Source of the DNA: Tannerella sp.
Lineage (GTDB): Bacteria > Bacteroidota > Bacteroidia > Bacteroidales > Tannerellaceae
Length of the DNA: 50,546 bases
Reading direction: 5' to 3'
Assembly: GCA_031271805.1 (NCBI GenBank)
Contig: JAISUX010000122.1
Location: 1-50,546, forward strand
The notes under the pieces are model-generated. The model was not told the origin of the DNA, made no database searches, and was given only the letters and a program-made list of their open reading frames with translations. The position numbers were made by a program, and so were the translations under genes. This document shows positions 7,611-16,620 of the stretch, one piece after another. Every line of letters starts with the position of its first letter. The first letter of the stretch is position 1.

Positions 7611-8749
7611 ATTATAATTGTTATTGTACGACAAATCTGTGTTATTGTCCGTTTGACATTCCCGTAAGCCGTCTGCGGGTTCATTGCTTCTTCGAGCGAA
7701 CAGGGGCCGCTTGCTATCGGAAATACGCCTGTGAAGCCTTCATTATTAAGTATTTCCGCGTCCTCTACGCCTCCGGCAATAAGGAATACGGGAATATTAC
7801 GCGGTTTTGCCGCCTGAAGGATTCCAAAGGGAACTTTTCCCATGATAGTCTGCCGGTCGGCGCGTCCTTCGCCGGTAATCACCAAATCCGCACCTTCAAT
7901 TCTTTCATCAAAGCGATTATAATCAAGCAGTAACTTAATGCCGGGTTTGAGTTCGGCGTTAAGGAAGGCGAGGAAAGCGCCTCCTATACCTCCGGCCGCG
8001 CCCGCACCGCTGAAATTCTCAATATCCTTCCCAGTGACCCTCCGCACAACCTTAGCGAATGATTTCATTCCACGGTCGAGAGTTTCTATCATCTCATCGT
8101 CGGCGCCTTTTTGACGAGCGAAGATATATGCCGCGCCGTTCTTGCCGCAGAAAGGATTGGTGACGTCACATGCGACGGTGAAACGCGATTCGTTCAGCGC
8201 CGGGTGCCGGTCGGCAGAAATAATGTCGGTAACCTGCTCCATCGCTTCCCCGCAACCGTCCAATTCGTGTCCGAGGCTATCGACGAACTTATAACCCAAT
8301 GCCTGAAGCATACCCATTCCTGCATCGTTTGTAGCGCTGCCGCCGATGCCGATAATGAAATCACGGCAACCCCTGTCCAAGGCGTCACGGATAAGTTCTC
8401 CGGTGCCAAACGTAGTGGTTATCATCGGATTACGCTTGTCGGGAGGCACGAGCGTAAGCCCGCTTATCGCCGCCATCTCGATGAGCGCGGTCTTACCTTC
8501 GCTCAACAATCCGTAGCGGGTGTCGATGCGATTTTTTAATGGATCAGTCGCCTGTATATCAACAAAATAACCCTCATCGGCCATCAGCGCCTCCAAAAGT
8601 CCTTCGCCCCCGTCGGCGACAGGCACACACACCACCTCGCACGCAGGAAAAACATCCCTTACGCCCTCTAATGCGGCATGTCCCAACTCGACACTCGACA
8701 TACATCCTTTGAACGAATCTATCGCTACGACTACTTTTTTCAATTGCAT
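7607..8749 (-). CDS. glxK: Glycerate kinase
   Basis: About 380 residues of the GarK/GlxK family. It phosphorylates glycerate with ATP in the cytosol, feeding glycolysis. Motifs: VVVAIDSFKGCMSS at the N-terminus, VADGGEG, ALIEMAAISGL, IGIGGSATNDAGMG and GEGRADRQTIMGK. The start was taken at 8749 because the conserved N-terminus begins there and a -7 element lies 17 bp upstream; longer frames would run into the promoter. It is the first gene of an operon with the permease (4-bp overlap) and probably the Hyi-like gene: a glycerate/hydroxypyruvate utilisation module. Confidence 0.93.
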   Translation of the reverse strand: MQLKKVVVAIDSFKGCMSSVELGHAALEGVRDVFPACEVVCVPVADGGEGLLEALMADEGYFVDIQATDPLKNRIDTRYGLLSEGKTALIEMAAISGLTLVPPDKRNPMITTTFGTGELIRDALDRGCRDFIIGIGGSATNDAGMGMLQALGYKFVDSLGHELDGCGEAMEQVTDIISADRHPALNESRFTVACDVTNPFCGKNGAAYIFARQKGADDEMIETLDRGMKSFAKVVRRVTGKDIENFSGAGAAGGIGGAFLAFLNAELKPGIKLLLDYNRFDERIEGADLVITGEGRADRQTIMGKVPFGILQAAKPRNIPVFLIAGGVEDAEILNNEGFTGVFPIASGPCSLEEAMNPQTAYGNVKRTITQICRTITIII

Positions 8750-8765
8750 GGTAAAAATTTTAATG

Positions 8766-8773
8766 CAAAGATA
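8766..8773 (-). promoter_or_regulatory. -7 element of the glycerate operon
   Basis: TATCTTTG on the minus strand, 16 bp before the chosen glxK start. The -33 element is unclear. Confidence 0.55.
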
Positions 8774-8820
8774 GCATAAAATTTTCATATCACACACAAA
8801 AATCGGCAGGACGGCAAAAA

Positions 8821-11031
8821 TTATCCGCCGTAACTGTGCATGCCGCCGAGGATGTAGTTCACACCGAAATAGGTCATTAGGACGGATAGGAGGATTATTA
8901 GCGTGAAAATATGATAGACAACGGGGGTTCGGAAAAATTTAATCGACTTGCTGTGGAAAGTGAAACTCATTAACAGAAAGGTGATTAGCGCCCATACTTC
9001 TTTAGGATCCCAACCCCAGTAGCGTCCCCACGAAATATTTGCCCATATCGCGCCTACGAAAATCCCTGCTCCCATCAGGAAGGTCGCTGGGTACATGAAC
9101 AGTTCGCTTATTTCTTTCATCCTATCAAGATATTCACCGTCTTTTATGAATGCGTTGACTGTCAGCGCCGTAATGCCATTCAACGCCATAAATCCGCAGA
9201 GACCGTAGGATACCATGATAAGCAGCACGTGGATGTTGAGTAGCGGTGATTGCAGAACCGGCATCAATGGCGTGATATGCGGACTCATCGAACCGATATG
9301 CGCCACCAACAGCGTGAAGCCCGACAGCAGGAAACTGAAAACGACTATCAGCAACGAGTATCGACGCGCAAGCAAACCTGTCAGCAGACTGAGCCACGAC
9401 AGCAGAAGCATCGTCTCGTAGCCGTTACTGACAGGTATTGAGCCGCTTATGTAGGTGCGTAGCCCCAGACCAAGCGTCACGGCGGCGAAAAACAACCAAA
9501 GCAGGATGTGGAAAATGCGTTCCGCAATCTGGTATGTGCGATTGCGCATAGTGCTTAATATGAAGAAAAACAGGCAAATAAATCCCACTGTTAGGCAGAA
9601 CTTGAACATCCAAGAGAAGATATGCAGACGGTTGTAGAGGAGTTCGGTTTCGAGGCGCATTGAGGAAGGCAGGTATTTGCCCGCTTTTTTCTGCTGAAAT
9701 GCCTGTAATTTAGATAAATACATGTCGGCGTCTGCGGAACCTATAGCTTCATGATAGAGGTGTAAAAAGTGAGTGGCGAAGAGGACTTCAGAGCTGTCTG
9801 CCTGAGCAGGGAAACGCATGTCGGGCGACATCCATTGCAACCGCCCGTCGTTGCCTGTCATGGGGAAAATCTTCAACAGACTGCCGTCGAGAAGCATCTC
9901 TATGAGGTGCATCTTGTCGCTCGTTTTAGCCACTTCCTTCAATTGCGCGTCTTGCTTGCCGCCGCTGTAAATCTCTCTGTAATAAGGTTCTAACTTATCA
10001 TAGCCGTTTTTATCCGCAAAATCCGCCAGCGAAGCGAAGCCTTTCCTGCCTGTTAATTGCTGTAATTCGGCGCTTTTGACTTCAAACATCGGCTCGTAGC
10101 GCCACTTTTCCGGTCTGAAAAGCCAACCGAGAAAGACTTCCTCCGCCGAATAATCTTTGTAGCGGTCTTTTCCGGTCAGTTTGACGGTGAAATCATTGGC
10201 AACCGTCTGCAAAGGGCAAATCCGCCCGTTATACTCCACCCATACGCGCCCCCACAGCGCACACTGCTCCGGAGTAAAATCCTGAGCATAAGCATCTTTA
10301 GCGCTAAATGCCATGATACTTATAATAGCAACCTTTGAGGCTTTGGAAGACAGTTTTTTCAGCAGAAAACGAAACCGTTCTTTGCGGTCGAAAAGCACAA
10401 TGAGCATGGAGAAAAACAGCAGAAAATAGCCCGAATACGATAGCCCGATGCCCCAGGAATCGTGATTGACGCTCAAAACAGAACCGCGCATGTCCTCATC
10501 AAACGAAGCCTGATAAAAACGGTATCCCCGATAGTTAAGTATGTGATTCATAGATATTTCGTGCACCGAAGGCTCGGAGGAGGCGTCTTTGACTTCGACT
10601 ATGCTGATATAATTTGAAGGCGAACTTGTACCGGGATAGTATTCTATACGAAATGATTTGAGTATCAGCGAGAAAGGCAATGTGGAGACGCTGCCACGAT
10701 CGTCTGCAAACGAAGACAGTGGTTTGTTTTCGCGAAGATGTATCTGCCCTGTCCTGCCTGTAAGCCGTGTCGTCATTGCGCCTGCAAGGATAAGCAGCAA
10801 CGAGCCGTGAAGTAGCGCCACCGACAGCCTGCGATAGAGCCGCCTGCTAAGAATATAATAGCAAGCCGTAATAGTCATTATGAACCATAATACACTAAAC
10901 CACAGACTGTTATAAAACAATTTGAAAGCATGACGGCTGTCGAGTTTGTGCTCTGTCCAAGTCGCTAAGCCCATTGCCGCAACAAGTAGCGCCAACAGCC
11001 CGAAAGCGATATATCCTGTTTTTCTGTTCAT
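8821..11031 (-). CDS. ccsBA: Fused cytochrome c biogenesis protein CcsB-CcsA (system II)
   Basis: 736 residues, membrane protein. The N-terminal third resembles ResB/CcsB: membrane segments (GYIAFGLLALLVAAMGLATW) and a periplasmic domain with HEISMNHILNYRGYRFYQASF. The middle is a large soluble segment with no motif I recognise. The C-terminal third is CcsA: multiple helices and the Trp-rich haem-handling motif WGRYWGWDPKEVWALI. Together these carry haem across the membrane and attach it to CXXCH cytochromes. The start at 11031 (MNRKTGY) was preferred because a -7 element lies at 11060-11053. No cytochrome gene is adjacent in this window. Confidence 0.9.
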   Translation of the reverse strand: MNRKTGYIAFGLLALLVAAMGLATWTEHKLDSRHAFKLFYNSLWFSVLWFIMTITACYYILSRRLYRRLSVALLHGSLLLILAGAMTTRLTGRTGQIHLRENKPLSSFADDRGSVSTLPFSLILKSFRIEYYPGTSSPSNYISIVEVKDASSEPSVHEISMNHILNYRGYRFYQASFDEDMRGSVLSVNHDSWGIGLSYSGYFLLFFSMLIVLFDRKERFRFLLKKLSSKASKVAIISIMAFSAKDAYAQDFTPEQCALWGRVWVEYNGRICPLQTVANDFTVKLTGKDRYKDYSAEEVFLGWLFRPEKWRYEPMFEVKSAELQQLTGRKGFASLADFADKNGYDKLEPYYREIYSGGKQDAQLKEVAKTSDKMHLIEMLLDGSLLKIFPMTGNDGRLQWMSPDMRFPAQADSSEVLFATHFLHLYHEAIGSADADMYLSKLQAFQQKKAGKYLPSSMRLETELLYNRLHIFSWMFKFCLTVGFICLFFFILSTMRNRTYQIAERIFHILLWLFFAAVTLGLGLRTYISGSIPVSNGYETMLLLSWLSLLTGLLARRYSLLIVVFSFLLSGFTLLVAHIGSMSPHITPLMPVLQSPLLNIHVLLIMVSYGLCGFMALNGITALTVNAFIKDGEYLDRMKEISELFMYPATFLMGAGIFVGAIWANISWGRYWGWDPKEVWALITFLLMSFTFHSKSIKFFRTPVVYHIFTLIILLSVLMTYFGVNYILGGMHSYGG

Positions 11032-11052
11032 ATTTATTCCTGTTTTTGGCTG

Positions 11053-11060
11053 CAAAAGTA
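11053..11060 (-). promoter_or_regulatory. -7 element of ccsBA
   Basis: TACTTTTG on the minus strand, 21 bp before the start. Confidence 0.5.
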
Positions 11061-11098
11061 AGAAAAATAACCCTAAAAGTGATTTTTAACATAAAAAA

Positions 11099-11130
11099 TT
11101 TGGTTGTCTAAAAATTTAGACATACATTTG
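11099..11130 (+). promoter_or_regulatory. Promoter of the blaI-M56 operon
   Basis: TTTG (11099-11102), a 20-bp spacer, then TACATTTG (11123-11130). Confidence 0.7.
11105..11122. promoter_or_regulatory. Probable BlaI operator between -33 and -7
   Basis: TGTCTAAAAATTTAGACA has two perfect 8-bp arms around a 2-bp centre. It fills the promoter spacer of the blaI-like gene, the classic place for autorepression. Confidence 0.7.
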
Positions 11131-11164
11131 CCGCGTTTAACGAACATTTCAATTCGACAAGGAT

Positions 11165-11539
11165 ATGGATAAAGTACAATTGACAAAGGCTGAAGAACAG
11201 ATGATGCGGATACTGTGGGTGAAGGGTAGCGCCACGGTGCAGCAGGCTCTTGAAGGTTTTGAAGACCCCAAACCGGCGCGAACGACGGTCGCCACCGTGC
11301 TGACGATACTTGAAAACAAGGGATTTGTCAGCCGTGAAATGGTAGGTAAAAACAATGTGTATCAGCCTATTCTGCAAAAGGAGGCATATAGCAAGGCGCA
11401 ACTTTTCGGGGTGATGCGAAACTATTTCAACAACTCTTTCGCATCGATGGCTTCCTTCTTCGCAAAAGAAAATAATCTGACAATCAATGAGATGGATATA
11501 CTCATCGAAGATATAAAAAAAGAACTTCAAAACCGATAA
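11165..11539 (+). CDS. BlaI/MecI/CopY-family repressor
   Basis: 124 residues, a winged-helix DNA-binding repressor. Motifs: LTKAEEQMMRILWVKGSATVQQAL, RTTVATVLTILENKGFV and NNVYQPILQKEAYSKAQL. The C-terminal helices fit dimerisation. Such repressors are inactivated when a BlaR1-type membrane protease senses a signal, and that partner follows after 4 bp. A perfect palindrome in its own promoter supports autoregulation. No beta-lactamase gene is nearby, so the regulon is not evident from this window. Confidence 0.93.
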   Translation: MDKVQLTKAEEQMMRILWVKGSATVQQALEGFEDPKPARTTVATVLTILENKGFVSREMVGKNNVYQPILQKEAYSKAQLFGVMRNYFNNSFASMASFFAKENNLTINEMDILIEDIKKELQNR

Positions 11540-11543
11540 TACC

Positions 11544-12851
11544 ATGGAAAATTTCTTGATTTACATATTGAAATCTTCGCTTTGGATAGCGGTTTTTTAC
11601 CTGATTTACAGTCTGTTTCTGAAACGCGAGATTTTTTTCCGTTTCAACCGCATTTTTCTGCTTTCGGGTCTGGCGGCTGCTTTTGTAATCCCGATGTTGC
11701 AAATTTCGTATAAAGTTATAATTCCGACCTTGCAAAATCAGCAAGTTGTTGAATCAGAGACGATTACTGTACCGACTACTGTGGGCTTGTTCGATTTGCT
11801 TGCTGTTTTGTATTGCGCAGGCATCGTTTTTCTGGCGGCATATTATCTGTTTGGCTTATACCGAATACGGCTCTTAAGCAAAACCGGACGTGATGCTAAT
11901 ATTATTGAAAATAAGGATATTACATCTTCATTTTCGCTTTTCGGATATATTTTTCTCGAAGCCGGTTTGCCTGCGGTTGAGCGGCGACTGATTCTGGAAC
12001 ATGAGACGGCTCATATCCGGCAGCGGCATTGGCTCGACATAGCGCTTTGCCAGACAGTTTGCCTGCTGCAATGGTTCAATCCCTTCGCGTGGCTCTACCT
12101 GACGGCTATCAAGCAAAATCACGAGTACCTTGCCGACCGCGCCGTGCTTGAGAAGGGCGAACAGAGTGCGGTTTATCATGCCGCGCTGCTCAATACGGCT
12201 TTCAAATCGCCGATTTTTATACTCACAAATCCATTCAATTTTAACAAATATAAACGTATCACAATGATGAAAAAGAAAGATTATCGACCGGCTGCCAAGT
12301 TAGCCGTACTGTTTGTTGCGCCTGCTCTTGCGGCGTTTTTGTGGGCTTTTGCAAAGCCGGAATATGCTTTAGCTCAGGATAATAAGTCTGCCGGACAGAT
12401 AAATAAAATCAGCCTGCCATCGGATTCCGTCCCGAGGCTCATTCTTGTTGACGGAAAAGAAACGACGGAGGAGGAGTTGACAAAACTGTCTCCCGACAAA
12501 ATAAAAATAGTGACCGTGCTGAAAGGGGATAAAGCGGTCGAAACGTATGGCGACAAAGGGAAGAATGGCGTAATTACCATTACCACAAAGAAATCCGCCG
12601 ACTCTGATGGTGTCGGAGTTCTCTTTGTTACGTCAAAAGATGGCGCCGATACATTGATTCATTACGACAAAACGAATGTGATGGCGTCAAAACCGCTTGT
12701 CATCATAGACGGCAAACCCGCATCCGACATTGAAATGAATACTCTGGATCCGAGCGCTATCCAATCAATTACGGTGCTAAAGGATTCATCGTCATACGAA
12801 CTGTACGGCGATGAAGGTAAAAACGGGGTTATTATTATTGAAAAGAAGTGA
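11544..12851 (+). CDS. BlaR1-like M56 membrane metalloprotease with SusC-plug-like repeats
   Basis: 435 residues. Membrane helices near 10-25, 38-60, 83-105 and 250-270. The zinc site HETAH is at 153-157, with a possible further ligand in NHEYLADRAVL (192-202). After the last helix, two copies of a plug-like unit follow: residues about 299-350 (LVDGKETTEEE ... TVLKGDKAVETYGDKGKNGV) and 385-435 (IIDGKPASD ... TVLKDSSSYELYGDEGKNGV). They match the TonB-plug motif of SusC-type receptors rather than a penicillin-binding sensor. Likely role: signal-activated cleavage of the adjacent BlaI. What the plug-like domains sense or bind is unknown. The 3' end overlaps the convergent methyltransferase gene by 17 bp. 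Confidence 0.85.
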   Translation: MENFLIYILKSSLWIAVFYLIYSLFLKREIFFRFNRIFLLSGLAAAFVIPMLQISYKVIIPTLQNQQVVESETITVPTTVGLFDLLAVLYCAGIVFLAAYYLFGLYRIRLLSKTGRDANIIENKDITSSFSLFGYIFLEAGLPAVERRLILEHETAHIRQRHWLDIALCQTVCLLQWFNPFAWLYLTAIKQNHEYLADRAVLEKGEQSAVYHAALLNTAFKSPIFILTNPFNFNKYKRITMMKKKDYRPAAKLAVLFVAPALAAFLWAFAKPEYALAQDNKSAGQINKISLPSDSVPRLILVDGKETTEEELTKLSPDKIKIVTVLKGDKAVETYGDKGKNGVITITTKKSADSDGVGVLFVTSKDGADTLIHYDKTNVMASKPLVIIDGKPASDIEMNTLDPSAIQSITVLKDSSSYELYGDEGKNGVIIIEKK

Positions 12852-13377
12852 GGTGCGCACTTCTGAAAAACTCCCAGACGGCTATTCCGGCTGCTACAGA
12901 GACGTTTAATGAATGTTTTGTCCCGAACTGCGGGATTTCAAGGCAGACATCGCATACATCGACCACTTCCTGCCGTACGCCTTTGACTTCGTGACCTATG
13001 ACAAGAGCGTATTTCCGGTTTGCTTCGAGGGCAAAATCGTCGAGCGGCGTGCTGCCTTCGGTTTGTTCCAAGGCGCACAGCGTATAATTTTGCGCTTTTA
13101 GCTCGTTTACGGCGTCGATAGTATCCTTATAATACCGCCAGGCGACGTTATCTTCCGCGCCGAGGGCTGTCTTGTGGATTTCGACGTTGGGGGGAACAGC
13201 CGTTATGCCACACAGGTAAACCGCTTCGAGGCGGAAAGCGTCAGCCGTACGAAACACCGACCCGACATTATTCAGGCTGCGCACATGGTCGAGCACAACT
13301 ATCAACGGAATCTTTTCGCTTGTCCTGAATTGCTCCGGCGTTAAACGGTTCAATTCCGTGACTTTCAACTTCCTCAT
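12835..13377 (-). CDS. TrmH/SpoU-family RNA 2'-O-methyltransferase
   Basis: 180 residues. SPOUT-fold motifs are clear: PLIVVLDHVRSLNNVGSVFRTADAF, YALVIGHEVKGV and LEIPQFGTKHSLNVSVAAGIAVWEF. It transfers a methyl group from SAM to a ribose in tRNA or rRNA; which RNA cannot be told from sequence. Compared with RlmB it lacks the N-terminal substrate-binding domain. It lies 5 bp downstream of glmM on the same strand. Confidence 0.9.
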   Translation of the reverse strand: MRKLKVTELNRLTPEQFRTSEKIPLIVVLDHVRSLNNVGSVFRTADAFRLEAVYLCGITAVPPNVEIHKTALGAEDNVAWRYYKDTIDAVNELKAQNYTLCALEQTEGSTPLDDFALEANRKYALVIGHEVKGVRQEVVDVCDVCLEIPQFGTKHSLNVSVAAGIAVWEFFRSAHLTSFQ

Positions 13378-13382
13378 TCTCC

Positions 13383-14771
13383 CTACGAGCTTAATTCCTT
13401 GATTATTCCTATCATTTCGGCGCCGAGGTCTTCGGCTTCCCGCATTGTATGGGCTTCGGAATAGATACGAATAATCGGTTCGGTATTACTTTTGCGCAGA
13501 TGCACCCAACGGTCGGCGAAATCTATCTTCACACCGTCGATGTCCGTGATGTCATATTGTGCGAAACGCTCCTTGACTTTCGACAAAATAGCATCGACGT
13601 CAATTGAAGGCGTCAGTTCGATCTTTTGTTTCGAGATAAAATATTGCGGATATGAAGCGCGTAATTCACTGGTTTTAAGCTTTTTCTTAGCCAAGTGCGT
13701 CAGGAATAACGCTATGCCCACTAAGGCGTCACGACCATAATGGCTTTTGGGATATATGACCCCGCCGTTGCCTTCGCCGCCAATGACAGCGTTCGTTTCT
13801 TTCATCTTCGCGACGACATTAACTTCGCCGACTGCTGTAGCGTTGTATTGACCGCCGTATTTCAATGTCACATCACGGAGGGCGCGGCTCGAACTTAGAT
13901 TGCTGACGGTATTTCCTGGAGTGTGCGACAGCACGTAATCGGCTACCGAAACCAAAGTATATTCCTCGCCGAACATATCCCCGTTCTCGCAGACAATTGC
14001 CAAGCGGTCAACATCGGGGTCAACCACAAAGCCCACGTCCGCCTTCGCCTGCTTCATCAACGAAGAAATCTCTGTCAGATTTTCCGGTATCGGCTCGGGA
14101 TTATGCGAGAAATTGCCGTGAGGATTGCAATGCAATTTGAACAACTCTTTGACTCCCAGCGCATAAAGCAGATCAGGAATGACAATGCCGCCTACAGAAT
14201 TGACGCAATCAATGGCGACCCGGAATTTTGCCGCACGAATTGCCTCTACGTCAACGAGTTCGAGATTAAGGACGCTCGTGATATGCCGTTCTTTATATCG
14301 TAAGTCCGTAATAACTTTGCCGAGTTTTTCGACCGGCGCATATATAAACTTCTCTTTTTCAGCCAATTCAATGACTTTGCGTCCTTCGGCGTCGTTAAGA
14401 AATTCGCCATGTTCGTTTAGCAGTTTCAGCGCGTTCCATTGCTTTGGGTTATGGCTTGCGGTGATGATGATGCCGCCTAAAGCCTGTTCGTTGATGACGG
14501 CGAGTTCGGTTGTCGGTGTTGTTGCGAGGTCGATATCTACAACGTCAATTCCCATGCCTGTCAGGGTTCCGACAACGACCTGTTTTACCATCGGTCCAGA
14601 AACGCGCGCGTCGCGTCCTACCACAACGCAGTTAGACCGGCCGTCGGCTTTTCCTTTGATGAAGGTTGAGTATGCGGAAACGAATTTCACGATAGCGAGC
14701 GGATTAAGACCTTCGTCGGGCGCCCCGCCGATAGTGCCCCGGATGCCTGATATTGATTTTATGAGTGTCAT
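13383..14771 (-). CDS. glmM: Phosphoglucosamine mutase-type phosphohexomutase
   Basis: 462 residues. It belongs to the alpha-D-phosphohexomutase family and probably converts glucosamine-6-phosphate to glucosamine-1-phosphate for UDP-GlcNAc synthesis. Motifs: SGIRGTIGG, the phosphoserine loop ITASHNPKQWN with Ser106, metal loop DPDVDRLAI, sugar loop GEGNGGVIYP and a C-terminal phosphate loop RKSNTEPIIRIYSEA. Other phosphohexomutases (phosphomannomutase) have similar motifs, so the substrate is less certain than the family. It lies between a DUF4827-type lipoprotein gene (9 bp upstream) and the methyltransferase (5 bp downstream), apparently one operon. Confidence 0.88.
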   Translation of the reverse strand: MTLIKSISGIRGTIGGAPDEGLNPLAIVKFVSAYSTFIKGKADGRSNCVVVGRDARVSGPMVKQVVVGTLTGMGIDVVDIDLATTPTTELAVINEQALGGIIITASHNPKQWNALKLLNEHGEFLNDAEGRKVIELAEKEKFIYAPVEKLGKVITDLRYKERHITSVLNLELVDVEAIRAAKFRVAIDCVNSVGGIVIPDLLYALGVKELFKLHCNPHGNFSHNPEPIPENLTEISSLMKQAKADVGFVVDPDVDRLAIVCENGDMFGEEYTLVSVADYVLSHTPGNTVSNLSSSRALRDVTLKYGGQYNATAVGEVNVVAKMKETNAVIGGEGNGGVIYPKSHYGRDALVGIALFLTHLAKKKLKTSELRASYPQYFISKQKIELTPSIDVDAILSKVKERFAQYDITDIDGVKIDFADRWVHLRKSNTEPIIRIYSEAHTMREAEDLGAEMIGIIKELSS

Positions 14772-14780
14772 AAGTGTTTG

Positions 14781-15392
14781 TTAATAAAAGATATATCTAA
14801 TTTTATTGTAAAAAATCGGGTAATATTGGTTCCTGTTAGACGACTGGTAAGTGCTGCCTGCCGGTAGTTCGTTTATTTCGGAATAACCGGGGACGATCAT
14901 CTGTACTATTGCGCTGTCGCCGACATACGCAAGAGCGTGCTCTAAGGATTGACCGAACAGGAGTGCATAGCTGTCGCTATAAGAGGCGTGTTCGGAGACG
15001 ACGTTGTAAGCGAGGCCGTATTTGAACTCGAAGGGATATGCCGTGTTCGCGAACGTATTGAAATAATACGGTGTATCGGTAGTATCGTAGATGTATCCGC
15101 TTGTGCGAATCAGAATTGTTGTCGAATTGACCACTGCGCGGTTACCGTTACCAGAATCGACAACGTTGAGATATATGCCGTTATCCAACTCGACGAACTG
15201 TTTTTCACCGAATACCCCATCCACAGGATATTCGGAGAGAACTTCGATACCTTTTTCGGCGATAATCCTCTTGATTATAACCCTTTCTTCCTCCTTCAGT
15301 TCTTCGTAAGATTTGCTATCGTTACATGAGATAGAGAAAATGAGATTCAACACAATTCCTGCTGTCACTAAAAAATAAAAACTTTTCTTCAT
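14781..15392 (-). CDS. DUF4827-type lipoprotein
   Basis: 203 residues with a lipoprotein signal (MKKSFYFLVTAGIVLNLIFSISC; lipidated Cys23). The mature part begins NDSKSYEELKEEERVIIKRIIAEKG and includes YLNVVDSGNG and LIRTSGYIYDT. It resembles a Bacteroidales lipoprotein family (DUF4827) that I associate with glmM neighbourhoods, and I infer a loosely FKBP-like fold. No catalytic residues are evident. It has its own -7 element and precedes glmM by 9 bp, so it is probably the first gene of the operon. Confidence 0.75.
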   Translation of the reverse strand: MKKSFYFLVTAGIVLNLIFSISCNDSKSYEELKEEERVIIKRIIAEKGIEVLSEYPVDGVFGEKQFVELDNGIYLNVVDSGNGNRAVVNSTTILIRTSGYIYDTTDTPYYFNTFANTAYPFEFKYGLAYNVVSEHASYSDSYALLFGQSLEHALAYVGDSAIVQMIVPGYSEINELPAGSTYQSSNRNQYYPIFYNKIRYIFY

Positions 15393-15415
15393 AAGCTAAT
15401 TGAATATTTTGACCG

Positions 15416-15423
15416 CAAAAATA
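15416..15423 (-). promoter_or_regulatory. -7 element of the DUF4827-glmM operon
   Basis: TATTTTTG on the minus strand, 23 bp upstream of the start codon. Confidence 0.5.
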
Positions 15424-15452
15424 AGTATTATTTGCGACATACACACCTCTTT

Positions 15453-16490
15453 TCAGGATTTTTCAAAATTATTAGGATTAAACTGTTCCAATCCGTATTC
15501 AAAAACCGCCAGAGCCTCATCGAGAGAACCATGAAATTCTCCGCCGGAAGCGTTCTTGTGGCCTCCGCCGTTGAAATATTCGGAAGCGAATTTATTACAC
15601 GGAAAATCGCCTGTCGAACGCAGCGAAATTTTTATCAGGTTTGTCTCCTGGCGCATGAATGCCGAGAATGTTATTCCTCTGATACTCAGCGGCAAATTAA
15701 CGAAGCCTTCGGTGTCTCCGGCTCTGTATTTAAAGCGGTTAAGTTCCCTCTGTGAGAGCGAAAAGACGGCCGTATGCTTGTCGGGATAGACTTTCATCTT
15801 CTGATAAAGCACATAGCCCATCATTCGCAGGCGGCTTTCCGAATATACCTGATACACACGGCGATAGATCTCGTCTTTATCTATGCCTTTCTTTATGAGT
15901 TCGCCTATGATGACATAGATACTTTCGTTGTTGGAATTGTAGGTAAAGGAGCCGGTGTCGGTCATCATGCCGGTGTAGAAACATTCCGCGGAGTCTTTTT
16001 CTATCAGGTCGGCATCGCCGAGAGCGCAGATTATGCGGAAAACAAGTTCCGAAGTCGAACTCATTTGCGGGTTCGAGAGGGTGATATTGCAAAAATCTTC
16101 CGGCGCGAGATGATGGTCTATCAGCACTTTACGCGCGTCGGAAGCCAAAAGCGCCGAAGTCATCCATCCGACTCTTTTTGCCGTATTGAAGTCAAGGCAG
16201 AAAATGACGTCGGCCTCCGAAATCAATTGGGTGGCAAAATCGGGATACTGCTCATAGACTACTATGTCGCTCGCTCCGTTCATCCATTTAAGAAAGTCCG
16301 GAAAGGCGTTCGGAACAATGACCCTTATCGACTTTTTGTCGAACGAGGCCAAGTAATTATACAGTCCGAGAGAGGAGCCGATCGCATCACCGTCAGGCAT
16401 CTCGTGGGTCACAATGACAAATTTATCACCCTTGTCGATATAGGTTTTCAACTTGTGTACCTTCTCGCTGTCAATAGTTTTAGTCAACAT
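15453..16490 (-). CDS. nrnA: DHH-family oligoribonuclease / pAp phosphatase (NrnA-like)
   Basis: 345 residues, a cytosolic manganese-dependent phosphoesterase that degrades short oligoribonucleotides and can dephosphorylate pAp. Motifs: VTHEMPDGDAIGSSLGLY, CLDFN, LIDHH (the DHH-type motif) and, in the DHHA1 domain, FNGGGHKNASGG. Length is typical. Because pAp is a by-product of sulfate assimilation, this activity can link to sulfur metabolism, but nothing here shows that it does. It is divergent from the AlaX-like gene. Confidence 0.92.
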   Translation of the reverse strand: MLTKTIDSEKVHKLKTYIDKGDKFVIVTHEMPDGDAIGSSLGLYNYLASFDKKSIRVIVPNAFPDFLKWMNGASDIVVYEQYPDFATQLISEADVIFCLDFNTAKRVGWMTSALLASDARKVLIDHHLAPEDFCNITLSNPQMSSTSELVFRIICALGDADLIEKDSAECFYTGMMTDTGSFTYNSNNESIYVIIGELIKKGIDKDEIYRRVYQVYSESRLRMMGYVLYQKMKVYPDKHTAVFSLSQRELNRFKYRAGDTEGFVNLPLSIRGITFSAFMRQETNLIKISLRSTGDFPCNKFASEYFNGGGHKNASGGEFHGSLDEALAVFEYGLEQFNPNNFEKS

Positions 16491-16510
16491 AATTGTTATT
16501 TTTTAAGCGG

Positions 16511-16518
16511 CAAAGATA
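16511..16518 (-). promoter_or_regulatory. -7 element of nrnA
   Basis: TATCTTTG on the minus strand, 20 bp upstream of the start. Confidence 0.5.
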
Positions 16519-16592
16519 GCACTTTATTGTCGGATTATCATCATATTTTTCATAAATTAAGTTGCAAAAACACATATATTTTAAATATTTAT

Positions 16593-16600
16593 TATATTTG
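16593..16600 (+). promoter_or_regulatory. -7 element of the AlaX-like gene
   Basis: TATATTTG, 20 bp upstream of the start. No clear -33 element. Confidence 0.5.
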
Positions 16601-16620
16601 CACCAAAATTTTCAAAAAAA

